A DNA stretch of 34,709 nucleotides, from contig CALFCE010000287.1 in assembly GCA_937951215.1 (NCBI GenBank), positions 1 to 34,709 of the forward strand, read 5' to 3'. Source of the DNA: an uncultured Granulosicoccaceae bacterium (GTDB taxonomy: Bacteria > Pseudomonadota > Gammaproteobacteria > Granulosicoccales > Granulosicoccaceae). A program made the position numbers and the translations under genes. Under the pieces are notes generated by a model, which saw only the letters and a list, made by a program, of their open reading frames with translations, was not told the DNA's origin and made no database searches. This document shows, in pieces, positions 1 through 9,341 of the stretch (position 1 is the first letter of the stretch; the number at the start of each line of letters is the position of its first letter).

Positions 1-599
1 TCGGCTTTCAGCTCTCGGTAGCGCAGGATATCATCGTCAAACTTGTCACCCAGCGTCTTGCGTTCAGCGGCTTTGGAATCGATCAATGACCACGCATTCT
101 CGATATTGCGCTGGATACTGAGCTGCTCGACATACATGGAATCTGGCGCATTGTCCGGCCCTTTTTCTTCTTCCATGCTGGCAATCCTTTTTTCCACCAC
201 TTCGAGGCGTTCTGAGAGGATACGGATACGATCATCGAGCCTGCTGATCAGGCCATCGATCATACCCATTCGGTCATCGCGAGTCCGGATCAGATCGTCT
301 TCGGTGGTAAAGGTGGCCAGCAACGCCCTGTCACGAATTTTTGACAAACGCGTTTCTTCAGCTTTTTTCCGCGCTTCACGTCGTTCTTCCCGGCTCAGGA
401 CCTGCTTCAGCACCACACCCTGCTTGTTGAGGATGGAATGTCCATTGTCCTGATTGGAGCTGGGCGCACGATCCTGATAGATCACCTCACCCTTTTCCTC
501 ATATCGGTAAACTGATTCAGCACTCGCCACTGATACACCACTGACGGCGACGATTGCCGAAACCACGGTACAAGTCAACGATTTAGCTACAGAGTTCAT
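1..599 (-). CDS. Secreted DUF4124-like coiled-coil protein (partial, 3' end outside window)
   Basis: An open frame starts with ATG at 599 on the minus strand and runs off the left edge without a stop, so only about 199 N-terminal residues are visible. Residues 1-27 form a signal peptide ending in a good AXA-type site (SVASA). Residues 30-60 (VYRYEEKGEVIYQDRAP) match the DUF4124 pattern of a short beta-rich periplasmic domain. From about residue 68 on, the protein is strongly charged and heptad-like, rich in E, K and R, consistent with a long coiled coil. The protein is therefore probably periplasmic. No enzymatic function can be assigned. It is divergent from xthA across about 260 bases. Confidence 0.75.
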   Translation of the reverse strand, partial: MNSVAKSLTCTVVSAIVAVSGVSVASAESVYRYEEKGEVIYQDRAPSSNQDNGHSILNKQGVVLKQVLSREERREARKKAEETRLSKIRDRALLATFTTEDDLIRTRDDRMGMIDGLISRLDDRIRILSERLEVVEKRIASMEEEKGPDNAPDSMYVEQLSIQRNIENAWSLIDSKAAERKTLGDKFDDDILRYRELKA

Positions 600-862
600 A
601 GTTTGCTCTATTGGTACAATGCAATACCCGCCAGGGTCAAGATTGCTACCGCTTCCGCGATCAACGAACTGTCCCGGCTATTCTCTACATACACCGATAT
701 CGACAGTTAAGACACAGGTCTGAATCCACACGGCATTTTTTGTGAACTGGCCAGAATCTGTGTCACATTCCGTATCGCATAATGGCAATCTGCAGTCTGG
801 GTTATCATGCTATCCGGGGATACTCGGACCCCGCAGCCGCCTCCATCCAGTCAGACACGACC

Positions 863-1642
863 ATGCGCATAATTACAGCAAACCTCAACGGCATTCGCTC
901 TGCCGCAAAAAAGGGTTTCTTTACCTGGCTGTCGAGACAACGGGCCGATTTTGTTTGTATCCAGGAAACAAAGGCTCAACGACACCAGCTCGAAGATCCG
1001 ATATTTACGCCCAATGGTTTTCACAGTTATTACCATGATGCAGAAAAAAAAGGCTATAGCGGGACAGCCCTGTACTCGCGCCTGAAACCGCGCGAGGTGG
1101 TAGCAGGAATCGGCATTGAAGCAATTGATCGTGAGGGCCGCTATCTGGAGGCCCGATTTGGCAATCTCTCGGTTGTCTCGGTGTATCTGCCTTCCGGTTC
1201 CTCAGGCGATTTGCGACAGGGCTTCAAAATGGAAGTACTGGATCATTTTTTAAAGCACCTCAAAAAACTGAAAAAACAGCAACGGGAGGTGATTTTATGC
1301 GGTGATTGGAATATTGCTCACCACAATGCTGATATCAGGAATTGGAAAGGCAACCAGAAAAACTCCGGTTTTTTACCGGAAGAGCGCCAATGGCTTACCC
1401 ACCTGTTCGATAATGTCGGGTTTATCGACGCGTTCAGGGAATTGCCGCAAAAAGAACATGAATATACCTGGTGGTCCAACCGCGGCGCTTCCTGGGAAAA
1501 AAACGTCGGCTGGCGGATTGATTATCAGGTGTGCAGCCCCGGCATGAAGGGCAAGGTGAAAAAAACACGCGTCTACCGGGAAAAACGCTTTTCTGACCAC
1601 GCCCCGCTGATTATTGATTATGACTTTGTAGTTGACGCCTGA
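863..1642 (+). CDS. xthA: Exodeoxyribonuclease III (AP endonuclease family)
   Basis: This 259-residue protein is of the exonuclease III/AP endonuclease type, which cuts DNA 5' to abasic sites and degrades 3' ends during base-excision repair. Family motifs are all present in order: NLNGIR at residues 7-12, the Mg-binding Glu in IQETK (E35), VYLPSG, GDWNIAHHNADI, SGFLPEERQW, WRIDY and the C-terminal catalytic SDHAP. I chose ATG 863 because the ORF extends upstream to 782 with residues unlike the family, while family members begin just before the NxNGxR motif. The length is close to the usual 255-270. No clear Shine-Dalgarno sequence precedes it. It belongs to the Neisseria-type ExoA branch by look, but this was not tested. 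Confidence 0.95.
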   Translation: MRIITANLNGIRSAAKKGFFTWLSRQRADFVCIQETKAQRHQLEDPIFTPNGFHSYYHDAEKKGYSGTALYSRLKPREVVAGIGIEAIDREGRYLEARFGNLSVVSVYLPSGSSGDLRQGFKMEVLDHFLKHLKKLKKQQREVILCGDWNIAHHNADIRNWKGNQKNSGFLPEERQWLTHLFDNVGFIDAFRELPQKEHEYTWWSNRGASWEKNVGWRIDYQVCSPGMKGKVKKTRVYREKRFSDHAPLIIDYDFVVDA

Positions 1643-1797
1643 CTAGCGCCCAAATATTGCTAAAGTTTGGTCACAAATTCCGGTAGCAAGCAGTAACAAG
1701 GCTCAGCAAATTGCGCTACAATGCGCGCGCTCGGCAGTTCCGCGCATCGGCGGATCCAGCCTGCTTTGAATCATCACCACATAGTCGTGGCATCAAC

Positions 1798-2343
1798 ATG
1801 AACAATCAATCAAACAATACGATAATGCAAAAATACCAGCATCTGTTGCTGCCGGTGCTGGCAATGGGCGTGATCATTGTAGCCTCGAATATTCTGGTGG
1901 AATACCCGATAAACGATTGGTTGGTATGGGGCGCGCTCACCTACCCCTTTGCCTTTCTGGTCACCGATCTAACCAATCGATTCCACGGTGCAAACGATGC
2001 GCGTAAGGTCGTATTGGTAGGATTTGCGATCGGCATACTGGCATCGTTGGTACTGGCTGATTTACGCATTGCGCTGGCCTCCGGCACCGCCTTTCTGATA
2101 GCACAGCTGTGTGATGTCAGTGTGTTTGATCGCCTGCGGCGACAGATCTGGTGGGTAGCACCGTTGTTGTCATCTGCATTGAGCACAATACTGGATACCG
2201 GCTTGTTCTTCGGCCTCGCATTTGGTGGCAGCGGTGAACCCTGGATGAGCTGGGCCGTGGGTGACTTGATGGTCAAATGGGGCGTAGCGCTGATCGCTCT
2301 GATTCCCTATCGCCTGTTTTCACTGAATCGGGTCGCGGCCTGA
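1798..2343 (+). CDS. VUT family / queuosine precursor transporter-like membrane protein
   Basis: This 181-residue hydrophobic protein has about six predicted membrane segments. The motif TYPFAFLVTDLTNRFHG (roughly residues 46-62) is typical of the DUF165/VUT family (YhhQ-like), whose studied members import queuosine precursors such as preQ0 or preQ1. The later segment SALSTILDTGLFFGLAF also matches the family. The start at ATG 1798 gives a short N-terminus; an upstream extension to 1711 is not family-like, and a start at 1825 is possible. It lies 155 bases after xthA on the same strand with no obvious terminator between. Substrate is inferred from the family only. Confidence 0.85.
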   Translation: MNNQSNNTIMQKYQHLLLPVLAMGVIIVASNILVEYPINDWLVWGALTYPFAFLVTDLTNRFHGANDARKVVLVGFAIGILASLVLADLRIALASGTAFLIAQLCDVSVFDRLRRQIWWVAPLLSSALSTILDTGLFFGLAFGGSGEPWMSWAVGDLMVKWGVALIALIPYRLFSLNRVAA

Positions 2344-2402
2344 ACCGAGACTGGATAACCGACAATCACCCGGCGAGAACAAGCTGGGGACAAGGCAGGA
2401 GC

Positions 2403-2897
2403 TCACACCAGTTCAGTCTCAGCGTCCAGTACCGTTGGCTGCGGGTGGTTGGTGGCCAGCGAGGTTGCAAGGGCCGCATGCACCTGATGAATAAAACGCT
2501 CGGAGGTGCTGTTAACCTGCACCAACTCGCCGCTGATCATTTTCAGATCCAGCGTATATTTTGAAGGGTCGAGCCAGTACACCGCAGCCCCGACCGTTAA
2601 TGCCAGTATGGCCAACAGCGCAAACACCAGAAAACTGCTGAAGGTCATTTTTCCCAGTATCAGATAGATCACAATTGCGATCAGCGCCAGCACTGACAAA
2701 CCGATGACTGTACGTGCTTCTTTTCGCGGAGGATGCAGTTCAGACAGAGTTACCGTGGCAATGTATTTGAGGGCGTAGGTTGTGTTGCTGATTTCAAGCC
2801 GGGAACTGGTGACGGTGATATTGCCCTCACGCAATAACACGTCATCAAAAGGTGCTGAATCTGAAACGACACTCTGCATCCCCTGAGTGTAGGACAT
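2403..2897 (-). CDS. DUF6232-like two-TM membrane protein
   Basis: The product has 164 residues. The N-terminal part (about 20-60) has a beta-rich stretch including ITVTSSRLEISNTTYAL and KYIATVTLSEL. Two adjacent hydrophobic segments follow at about 63-83 and 88-108, then a soluble C-terminal part with LKMISGELVQVNSTSERFIHQVHAAL. This layout, a PH-like fold interrupted by a two-helix hairpin, resembles DUF6232 proteins. No function is known for that family. A second ATG at codon 7 is a possible start. It is transcribed toward the VUT gene (convergent). Confidence 0.7.
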   Translation of the reverse strand: MSYTQGMQSVVSDSAPFDDVLLREGNITVTSSRLEISNTTYALKYIATVTLSELHPPRKEARTVIGLSVLALIAIVIYLILGKMTFSSFLVFALLAILALTVGAAVYWLDPSKYTLDLKMISGELVQVNSTSERFIHQVHAALATSLATNHPQPTVLDAETELV

Positions 2898-2939
2898 ATT
2901 GAGGAGTGCAGGCCATAACGTAGCCGCTAATGCAAAACC

Positions 2940-3380
2940 CTAATGCAGAACAATGGGTTCCGGGCTTTCGAAGGTGTAGTCCAGCTCGTCGAAGTCCATA
3001 TCCGGTTCCGGGGAAGCATGGTGCAACATCATGCGCCAACCTTGCCCGGTACGCTGGTAGATATTGGTTGCGAGCATCACACTGACCAACTGCCCATCAA
3101 CTTCAATTTCTTCCCGGACGGTATGAATCGCGAAGTTGTCCAACTGCTGGCAGCGCACATCAGTGATGGAAAAATCCATTGAAGGCGTGGGCTCTTCAAA
3201 CATCTGCATAAAGCCGGCGCGAACATCATGTTGCCCCTCCAGACGACTGGCACCCGGATGCACACAGACAATAGACTCGTCGGCCAGCCACACACTCATC
3301 ATCGCTTCGATATCGGATCGTTCGAGAGAGTCGTAGAAGGCAAGTTCAGCATCTTCCGGGGAAGCGTATAAAACAGACAT
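2940..3380 (-). CDS. NTF2/SnoaL-like fold protein
   Basis: This 146-residue soluble protein is of the nuclear transport factor 2-like (SnoaL_3/DUF4440) type. Seen features are the N-terminal helix with AELAFYDSLERSDIEAMMSVW, the conserved ESIVCVHPGASRLEG loop, the VRAGFMQMF helix and the C-terminal sheet with TNIYQRTGQGWRMMLHHAS. Such proteins are small cone-shaped domains used as enzymes or binding modules. The H and W residues near the C-terminus line the pocket in the family, but the ligand is unknown. The gene sits alone, 42 bases upstream of the DUF6232-like gene in the direction of transcription, so the two may be cotranscribed. Confidence 0.8.
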   Translation of the reverse strand: MSVLYASPEDAELAFYDSLERSDIEAMMSVWLADESIVCVHPGASRLEGQHDVRAGFMQMFEEPTPSMDFSITDVRCQQLDNFAIHTVREEIEVDGQLVSVMLATNIYQRTGQGWRMMLHHASPEPDMDFDELDYTFESPEPIVLH

Positions 3381-3505
3381 TTGGAAACGCCAGCGACTAA
3401 TAACACGGCCTCAAATGATACCCCATCGCGGCTATTACAGCATGCTTATTTGGTTTGTTTAACGGTACTGCAAGTCAACCGGTCAAGGCTGTGCAGTTGG
3501 ATGAA

Positions 3506-4399
3506 TCAGGCCGGATAGAGACCGATACCAGAGGGCAGGTAGTCAGACCAGTTTCGCCCACCCTGGCCGAAGACAAAAAAGTGCGGGTTTATCAATGACT
3601 CGCGAGTGTTATAGCGAAGATCTTTCATTTGTACATCGGTGATATGTCCACCCGCTTCTTCAACGATGCACTGTGCAGCGCCGGTATCCCACTCGGACGT
3701 GGGCCCAAGACGCGCATAGACGTCAGCAGCACCTTCGGCGACAAGGCACGACTTCAAAGCGCTCCCCATCGTCACTTCTTCATGATCCCCCAACTTTTCC
3801 AGAAAGCGCTTCATCATCGGACCGGTGACCGGTGAACGACTTCTGGCCACCACAACCGTGTCTTCGGGAGCTTTTCGTACGTGGATTTTCTCGGGAGTCT
3901 GGCTGTCATCATGCTGCTTCCAGGATTCACATCCACGTGCGGCATAGTAGGCAACTTTCATCACTGGAGCATAGACAACACCCAGTATCGGGCGACCGCG
4001 ATGAATCAGGCCAATATTGACGCTGAACTCACCATTGCGTGCAATAAATTCACGAGTACCATCCAGCGGATCTACCAGCCAATAGGTTTCCCAATCGGTA
4101 CGTTCACTGAAGGAGATGCCGCCGGACTCTTCCGACAGCACTGGAAACTTTTGACCATGAATATCAAGGTCTTGCAAGCTTCCTGTTATCACTCGATGTG
4201 CTTCGAGGTCAGCGGTGGTCAGAGGGGTTGAGTCAGATTTTTCGGTGACTTCGAAATCGTCGCGGTAAACTTCCAGAATACGATCCCCTGCCTGCCGGGA
4301 TATGGCTAGCACTGGATCGATCAACGCCTGCAGATTCTCTGGACTGAGCAAATCTGGGTCAGACGTTTCAGTGTTCGGGCTTTCAGGCTCGGGAAACAT
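3506..4399 (-). CDS. cysQ: 3'(2'),5'-bisphosphate nucleotidase CysQ
   Basis: The protein has 297 residues and belongs to the inositol monophosphatase superfamily. CysQ hydrolyses 3'-phosphoadenosine 5'-phosphate to AMP, which recycles a by-product of sulfate assimilation. Metal-binding motifs are intact: PLTTAD (59-64), LSEES (88-92), DPLDGTREF (110-118) and SEWDTGA (235-241). The body matches the usual 245-270 residue enzyme, but there are about 20-25 extra acidic, proline-rich residues at the N-terminus before SPENLQAL. The true start could lie inside these residues, yet no better ATG is available. No sulfur genes are nearby. Confidence 0.92.
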   Translation of the reverse strand: MFPEPESPNTETSDPDLLSPENLQALIDPVLAISRQAGDRILEVYRDDFEVTEKSDSTPLTTADLEAHRVITGSLQDLDIHGQKFPVLSEESGGISFSERTDWETYWLVDPLDGTREFIARNGEFSVNIGLIHRGRPILGVVYAPVMKVAYYAARGCESWKQHDDSQTPEKIHVRKAPEDTVVVARSRSPVTGPMMKRFLEKLGDHEEVTMGSALKSCLVAEGAADVYARLGPTSEWDTGAAQCIVEEAGGHITDVQMKDLRYNTRESLINPHFFVFGQGGRNWSDYLPSGIGLYPA

Positions 4400-4658
4400 T
4401 CCGGACTACACGCAACTCAATTATTATTTTTGGCTTTTAGTTCTACACAACAGCTTATACGCTGCGCTCTACAATCAAGGTATCGGTTGTAGCGACTAAA
4501 AATTTAATTTGACCAGCTAACATCCTACTGCAGAATTCAGACCGCCGAAGACCCTGCAACGCCGATGCAATAGTTGTTAACAGCTAAACTTGCGTTTGTT
4601 GCCTGTTTGTCACATCCACGCCCGGTTCCCTGCGGAACATCCTGCCAGGAACTGAAAA

Positions 4659-5432
4659 TTACATGAGCCGGTTCACATTTCCGTTGCGCTGAACCCGATA
4701 ACGACCATCTCTCTCCGGCCGCGCAAAGGTACGTATCGCATTGATTAATTCCGGAGTCGCTTTTTCAGTCGGGGTCACTAACACGTTGCTGCGAAAATCG
4801 CCATTCAACGCCAGCTCGATAGTGCCATCGATTTCTACCTCACCACCCTTGGCGACCAGGGTGCCTCGGTGATTGCTCTCACCTGCAGGCTCTATGGTCA
4901 ACGCGATATCGCCCAAAAAGGCTGCAATCGGGGACTCAAGCGTTGCGCTATTCCAGTTGATATCACCGCGAAAGGTTTGCAGCAGATCGTCACTGATGAC
5001 GAGTGAATCAATATCTGCATCGAGATTGCCGCTGAACTGTGCCACTGGTAACGGCAGCAAAGGTTCGAGACCTTTCGCAGGCCCGGCGTAGACCAGATCG
5101 GATACTTTCATATCGCCACTAAAATAGCGCGCGAAGTCACCGCTTCCAGAGCCGCCGTAGGCATCAAAAGAAAAATTTATTCCAGCCGCAGCCGCGAACA
5201 GCTTGCGCGGTACAAAGCGCCAGGCCACGTTTTGCAGCTCGACCGGTATCACATCATCGTCGTAGTTAACCTTTTCTACCTGCCCGTTGAAAAGCTTGCC
5301 ACTCACACCCGCCAGTTTCACAGGTTGAATATCAGGCCGGAGCTTCTCAACCACAGGTGCCGCCGGAAACAACCAGACGATCGAAACCACGTAAGCCAGC
5401 AACCCCAACAAAATCAGTTTGAATACCCTCAT
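4659..5432 (-). CDS. gspN: Type II secretion system protein N
   Basis: This 257-residue protein has an N-terminal membrane anchor (about residues 5-25, LILLGLLAYVVSIVWLFPAA) and a long periplasmic beta-rich region with repeated S/G-D patterns, as in GspN. GspN is an accessory inner-membrane protein of some type II secretion systems. The ATG at 5432 shares one base with the TGA stop of gspM, so the genes are translationally coupled. It is the last gene of the minus-strand gsp block; about 260 bases with no gene follow. I see only weak hairpins there and no clear T-run terminator. Confidence 0.85.
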   Translation of the reverse strand: MRVFKLILLGLLAYVVSIVWLFPAAPVVEKLRPDIQPVKLAGVSGKLFNGQVEKVNYDDDVIPVELQNVAWRFVPRKLFAAAAGINFSFDAYGGSGSGDFARYFSGDMKVSDLVYAGPAKGLEPLLPLPVAQFSGNLDADIDSLVISDDLLQTFRGDINWNSATLESPIAAFLGDIALTIEPAGESNHRGTLVAKGGEVEIDGTIELALNGDFRSNVLVTPTEKATPELINAIRTFARPERDGRYRVQRNGNVNRLM

Positions 5433-5911
5433 CAACTGCGCTCCATGTTGATTCTGGCGCTGACCATTCCGGTACTTTTTTTGGTGACATTCAGAGTCGT
5501 GACATTAAGCCCGTAGCGCTCGAGCTCCGCGATCACACCAATTAATTTGTCAAACTCGACTTCGGAGAATTGCACCCGGGCACCACTGCCCTGCTTTATC
5601 GGCTCGACGCGCTCCGGTAACTTGATACCTGCCTTGCGAATGACATCGTCCACCAGCAGATAAGGCGCCTTATCAGAGGTCAATGAATCGTTCTGGCTGA
5701 CACCACCTCCACTGGCCCTGATCCGGGCCTGCCCGTCACGCATAAATTGAAGGTTCTCGCGAGCAACGACAACACTTTGCTGACGATTGGCCAAACCACC
5801 TGCCAGCGGGCGCCAGATGCCGATATAGGCAACAGTCAGCAAGATCAGTGCGCCGACAATCAGGATAACCATTCGATCCTGGGCTGATTTAGCCAGATAC
5901 CAATCTTTCAT
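5432..5911 (-). CDS. gspM: Type II secretion system protein M
   Basis: The 159-residue product has the GspM layout: a short cytoplasmic N-terminus (KDWYLAKSAQDRMVI), one membrane helix at about 14-34 (ILIVGALILLTVAYIGIW), a coiled-coil linker beginning LAGGLANRQQSVVVARENL, and a C-terminal ferredoxin-like domain (about 80-159). GspM partners with GspL in the inner-membrane platform. Its ATG overlaps the stop of gspL by four bases and its own stop overlaps the gspN start, so the three are tightly coupled. Confidence 0.9.
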   Translation of the reverse strand: MKDWYLAKSAQDRMVILIVGALILLTVAYIGIWRPLAGGLANRQQSVVVARENLQFMRDGQARIRASGGGVSQNDSLTSDKAPYLLVDDVIRKAGIKLPERVEPIKQGSGARVQFSEVEFDKLIGVIAELERYGLNVTTLNVTKKSTGMVSARINMERS

Positions 5912-7128
5912 TGGCTGCTCTCCAGCCGAATGGTGCTGCGGACCATATCCTTCTGTCGCCGTGTAGATTGCACACTCATTCGCAGTGTGCCGTTTTTTTC
6001 AATCTCTTGTTTGAGCTTGTCCAGCGAAGGTAACTCATCAGTCGACATGTCGATGTCAAATCGACCGGGGCGATAGCCCAATGAGTTAATAGAGCTCTGC
6101 GGCTGGGTGCTGAAAGCGGCGGCAATAATCGCCATATCATTGGTAAACCCGGTGCTGCTGACCGGAGCTCCCAACGCTTTAAGCTGCTGTTTCATCTGCG
6201 CTATCGGTCGCCTGGCCCGGGTACCGGGGAAGGTTTCGGTATAGGTTTGAGTTATCTGTTGTTGCAGCCTTTCCTGTTGATCGCCAAGCCGCACATAATC
6301 GAACAGACTGGACGCAGCAAAAATACCCAGCAAGACCAGCCCCAATACTGCAGTCCAGATCCACGGCTTCCACGCCAGATCGAGCTGTTGCCGATAGCTG
6401 AAATCACCTTGCAGCAAGTTGATGCGCGGTGAATTGGCGAGCCCTGTGGCATAGAGACCCAGTCGACTCTCGCAATAGCGGGCATCGACATCGAGATTAT
6501 CAACGGCAAATTCACCCGTATCATGATTGGTGTGAAAAAGGACAATGCCGCGTGAGAATTCTTCTTCAAACTCCTGACGCGCACCGTCGAGCATGATTTC
6601 GGCTGTGTCTGGGTCCGTCGCAAAACCCTTGTAGCCGTTGAGCCTGACAACCGCATTGTGATCATCAATCAAGCCGGTCCACACCGGACCGCTGGTGGCC
6701 GGATCGAGTTTCGGTAGCGCCAGAATTTCGGGCACTACTTCTGTCGGACGCAGCCCCGCATCATCAAGCTGATCGCGCAGGGTTTCCATGGTGTCGCGAT
6801 TGATAACGGCGACCGGATAATGATTACCCTTGTCCTTTTTGCCAACAGCAAAATGAAGATTCTCGATATCGTCTGCCACCTGCTCTTCCAGAGCATAGGG
6901 TATGGCCTGTAACGCGCGAGCAGCTGAATTGCCAGGCACCTCAGCTTCTGCAAGTAACACATTGTCACCCGGCAGCACCACAATGGACTGTTTCCCAGCG
7001 ACACTGGCGGAAGCCTCGGACAATTTTCCACTCTGTGCGGCAGACACCAACTCACCGGACGCATTGGTCATTGCCCAATGCGCAAGATCTTCACCTACCT
7101 CCGGAATATAAATAATACAGTTAGCCAC
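5908..7128 (-). CDS. gspL: Type II secretion system protein L
   Basis: This 406-residue protein matches GspL. It has a cytoplasmic actin-like domain (about 1-245) ending in the family motif INLLQGDFS (236-244), one membrane helix at 256-276 and a periplasmic ferredoxin-like domain (about 320-406). GspL links the ATPase GspE (not in this window) to GspM and the pseudopilus. The start codon is GTG at 7128. It is separated from gspK by 121 bases, an unusual gap for this operon that could hold an internal promoter or a regulatory site; a small inverted repeat (CTGACA/TGTCAG) lies in it. Confidence 0.92.
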   Translation of the reverse strand: MANCIIYIPEVGEDLAHWAMTNASGELVSAAQSGKLSEASASVAGKQSIVVLPGDNVLLAEAEVPGNSAARALQAIPYALEEQVADDIENLHFAVGKKDKGNHYPVAVINRDTMETLRDQLDDAGLRPTEVVPEILALPKLDPATSGPVWTGLIDDHNAVVRLNGYKGFATDPDTAEIMLDGARQEFEEEFSRGIVLFHTNHDTGEFAVDNLDVDARYCESRLGLYATGLANSPRINLLQGDFSYRQQLDLAWKPWIWTAVLGLVLLGIFAASSLFDYVRLGDQQERLQQQITQTYTETFPGTRARRPIAQMKQQLKALGAPVSSTGFTNDMAIIAAAFSTQPQSSINSLGYRPGRFDIDMSTDELPSLDKLKQEIEKNGTLRMSVQSTRRQKDMVRSTIRLESSQ

Positions 7129-7249
7129 GGCTTATTTGCCTAATCAATCTCTTGCAGTCATTTCCGGCTGCCTGACAGTTGTCAGACTAGCCTGTGTAAA
7201 TCCACTCATCCACAGATAAGTGTAGTTTGTTTGTATATTTTTTAAGGCC

Positions 7250-8341
7250 TTACAGCGTATCGCGTGATCGATAAACGATTTGGGTCCTGCCTTCACTATC
7301 CCGCTCAAACAAGGTGTATTGCGACAGCGTGATGCCCTCCATCGCGATATCTATCCGCACCTGAAAGAAGTTCGATACCACATCGTAGCTTCCCGCTTCA
7401 CCAATATTGATGCCATTGCCGCCGCCGGGATCGGCCTCTTCCTCAAATTCGAGCGTGCTCTCATAAGGTGTCAGATCCCGATCTTCGGATAAAGTGCCAC
7501 TGAGATCTTCAGCTTCCAGATCAAAAATGTTTTCGCATACCGGGTAATCCTCATATGCCCCGGTTTCCCAGCGCGACAATTCAGCCCCCAGCGTCTTCAT
7601 ATCGTCAGACAGCGAGGCCAGCAGCTCCGGGGTGGCAGTATTCACATTCAAGGGCACAGGCCCGCCGACAGTTGGTAACGCCGAAATATGCGGCAATAAC
7701 AACTCGTAATCTGCCCTTTCTTCCTCAACGCCTGGATTGAATCCCTTTACTAACTGTAGTTCGCTTACGCTGAGAAAGCTTGAATTTGAGGTGCGGTAGG
7801 GCACTTCCAGACCGGTATAGAAGTCATCCTCAGCCCCGTCCGGTGTCATCGCATTGACATCTTCATCTATCCAGTCTACTACGGCCTGCGCTTTGGCCGC
7901 GGCAATATTGAGTTCTCGTAACAGCCGCTCAAACTGCTCAAAATACGGCTGACTCAGCTTCCCTTCGCGATCAGTCAGGTTATTAAGATTGAATTTACCC
8001 TGCATATCAACAACACAGCCGGACAAGGTCGCATCGTTTATCGGTACCGGGGGCAGGGTTTGTGCCCAATCATCATCCAGTGAATCCGAATTGTTTCGAT
8101 CAGCGGCAGCAAAATCCCGAAACAACACAGCTGCGGCGAAACGCTCACCGCTAATTGCCAGCGAGCGGGCCAGCTGAATACCCGCTTCATTCTGTTCGCG
8201 ACGGATATCAAGTTGTTGCTGACCTGTCATGCTGGTCACCATAATCGTCGACAGAGCGATGACCAGCAGGACGGTGATGACCGCGATACCGTGCTGCCGT
8301 TGTGTACTTTTATTTTGTGATTGCGAAGGCATAGCGATCAC
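7250..8341 (-). CDS. gspK: Type II secretion system minor pseudopilin GspK
   Basis: The 363-residue product is the large minor pseudopilin that caps the pseudopilus tip with GspI and GspJ. It has a short basic leader ending in QRQHG, followed by a hydrophobic helix (AVITVLLVIALSTIMVTSM), then a large globular part. As in other GspK proteins, the mature N-terminus lacks the Glu at position 5 used by the other pseudopilins. The GTG start at 8341 touches the last base of the gspJ stop; an ATG three codons in (8332) is an equally good start. Acidic loops such as DWIDEDVNAMTPDGAEDDFY fit the family's calcium-binding region. Confidence 0.92.
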   Translation of the reverse strand: MIAMPSQSQNKSTQRQHGIAVITVLLVIALSTIMVTSMTGQQQLDIRREQNEAGIQLARSLAISGERFAAAVLFRDFAAADRNNSDSLDDDWAQTLPPVPINDATLSGCVVDMQGKFNLNNLTDREGKLSQPYFEQFERLLRELNIAAAKAQAVVDWIDEDVNAMTPDGAEDDFYTGLEVPYRTSNSSFLSVSELQLVKGFNPGVEEERADYELLLPHISALPTVGGPVPLNVNTATPELLASLSDDMKTLGAELSRWETGAYEDYPVCENIFDLEAEDLSGTLSEDRDLTPYESTLEFEEEADPGGGNGINIGEAGSYDVVSNFFQVRIDIAMEGITLSQYTLFERDSEGRTQIVYRSRDTL

Positions 8342-8955
8342 TAGCCCGGCAATGAGAACAAACGTTTGATATTGCCCATTTCCTGAAGTTCCAATGAAAA
8401 CTCGATGGCCAGCGGCAAACTGCGTATATCGGGTTCGGCATTAGCTGGTGGCCAGGCATCGTGCCAGCCTCCTCCGCTATCCAGAAAGCGCATGCTCAGG
8501 GAATCGACTCCATTGAGCAGTCGCCTGCGTTTACCGGACGCATCTTCAACCTTGTCCAGATGATAGGCATAAAGGCGTATCAGCCTGTCACCTTCCAATT
8601 GATAACTGACCCGCTGCAAGTTTGAACGGGCCGGGGATACATCGGCTGCAGGATTGGTCCATCCGGCACGGGTAAATTGCAACAGATAATCCCCGGCCTG
8701 ACTGACAACCAGCGCAGGCTCAGGTGTGCCCAGCGCACCACGTACCGGACGGTCAACGATTTGAGCCATATCGTCAGACAGCCAGTAAAATGCACGCCGT
8801 AGTTCTGCCAGACGCTCACTCTGCGTCAGCACACCCTCTTTTATTCGTTGCGTTTGAAAAAGACCCTGATAAGCGACGGTGCCAAGCACAGCAAAAATCA
8901 CCATTGCGATCAGCAACTCAAAAAGAGTGAAGCCTTTTTCACTCCCCCTTTTCAT
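8341..8955 (-). CDS. gspJ: Type II secretion system minor pseudopilin GspJ
   Basis: This 204-residue pseudopilin has a class III leader (MKRGSEKG) cut before FTLFELLIAM by the prepilin peptidase. The Glu at mature position 5 is present and the N-terminal helix is followed by a beta-rich globular domain. GspJ forms the tip complex with GspI and GspK. The gene starts four bases inside the end of gspI and its stop meets the gspK start, showing one polycistronic unit. Confidence 0.92.
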   Translation of the reverse strand: MKRGSEKGFTLFELLIAMVIFAVLGTVAYQGLFQTQRIKEGVLTQSERLAELRRAFYWLSDDMAQIVDRPVRGALGTPEPALVVSQAGDYLLQFTRAGWTNPAADVSPARSNLQRVSYQLEGDRLIRLYAYHLDKVEDASGKRRRLLNGVDSLSMRFLDSGGGWHDAWPPANAEPDIRSLPLAIEFSLELQEMGNIKRLFSLPG

Positions 8956-9341
8956 AATTTCGAAATCAATTCCGGATTACCTATGAATCCGGTTACCGAG
9001 TAAATATAGGAGTCACTGTTCGGATCAAGCCGCACCTCGACATCAATTCTTCTGAGATCCGGATCTTCAACCTTGCGGATTCTGGCTTGCCAATACCAGC
9101 GCGTCTTCAACATTTCTACATCGCCCTTTTTGCCTTGGCTGCTCCACTCCTGCAGCACCTGCATCTCAGTGAGTTTATTCAGGGCGACCCACCGGGCAAC
9201 CTCTTTATTGCGCAACACCGACGCATTTCTGGCAGCACCTGCAGAAGCCTGAATGATCGCACCCATGCCCACAGCAAGGATGGTCATCGCAACCATCATT
9301 TCCATCAGGGTAAATCCGCGCTGACGTTTGCGGCGGATCAT
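8952..9341 (-). CDS. gspI: Type II secretion system minor pseudopilin GspI
   Basis: The 129-residue product has a short basic leader (MIRRKRQRG) and the mature helix FTLMEMMVAMTILAVGMGAI with Glu at position 5. The conserved segment VARWVALNKLTEMQVLQEW downstream of the helix is typical of GspI (the A..A.NKL.E pattern). It starts the tip complex assembly with GspJ and GspK. The start overlaps the end of gspH by four bases. Confidence 0.92.
   Translation of the reverse strand: MIRRKRQRGFTLMEMMVAMTILAVGMGAIIQASAGAARNASVLRNKEVARWVALNKLTEMQVLQEWSSQGKKGDVEMLKTRWYWQARIRKVEDPDLRRIDVEVRLDPNSDSYIYSVTGFIGNPELISKL

Noticed and set aside
43-453. Plus-strand 136-codon frame at the left edge
   Set aside because: It is the antisense shadow of the signal-peptide/DUF4124 gene, Ser/Arg-rich with no family features.
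742-1038. Plus-strand frame overlapping the start of xthA
   Set aside because: It shares the region with the clearly conserved xthA frame and its residues match no family.
7206-7214. DnaA-box-like TCATCCACA in the gspK-gspL gap
   Set aside because: One mismatch to the consensus, a single copy, no AT-rich unwinding region or origin genes; chance is the best explanation.
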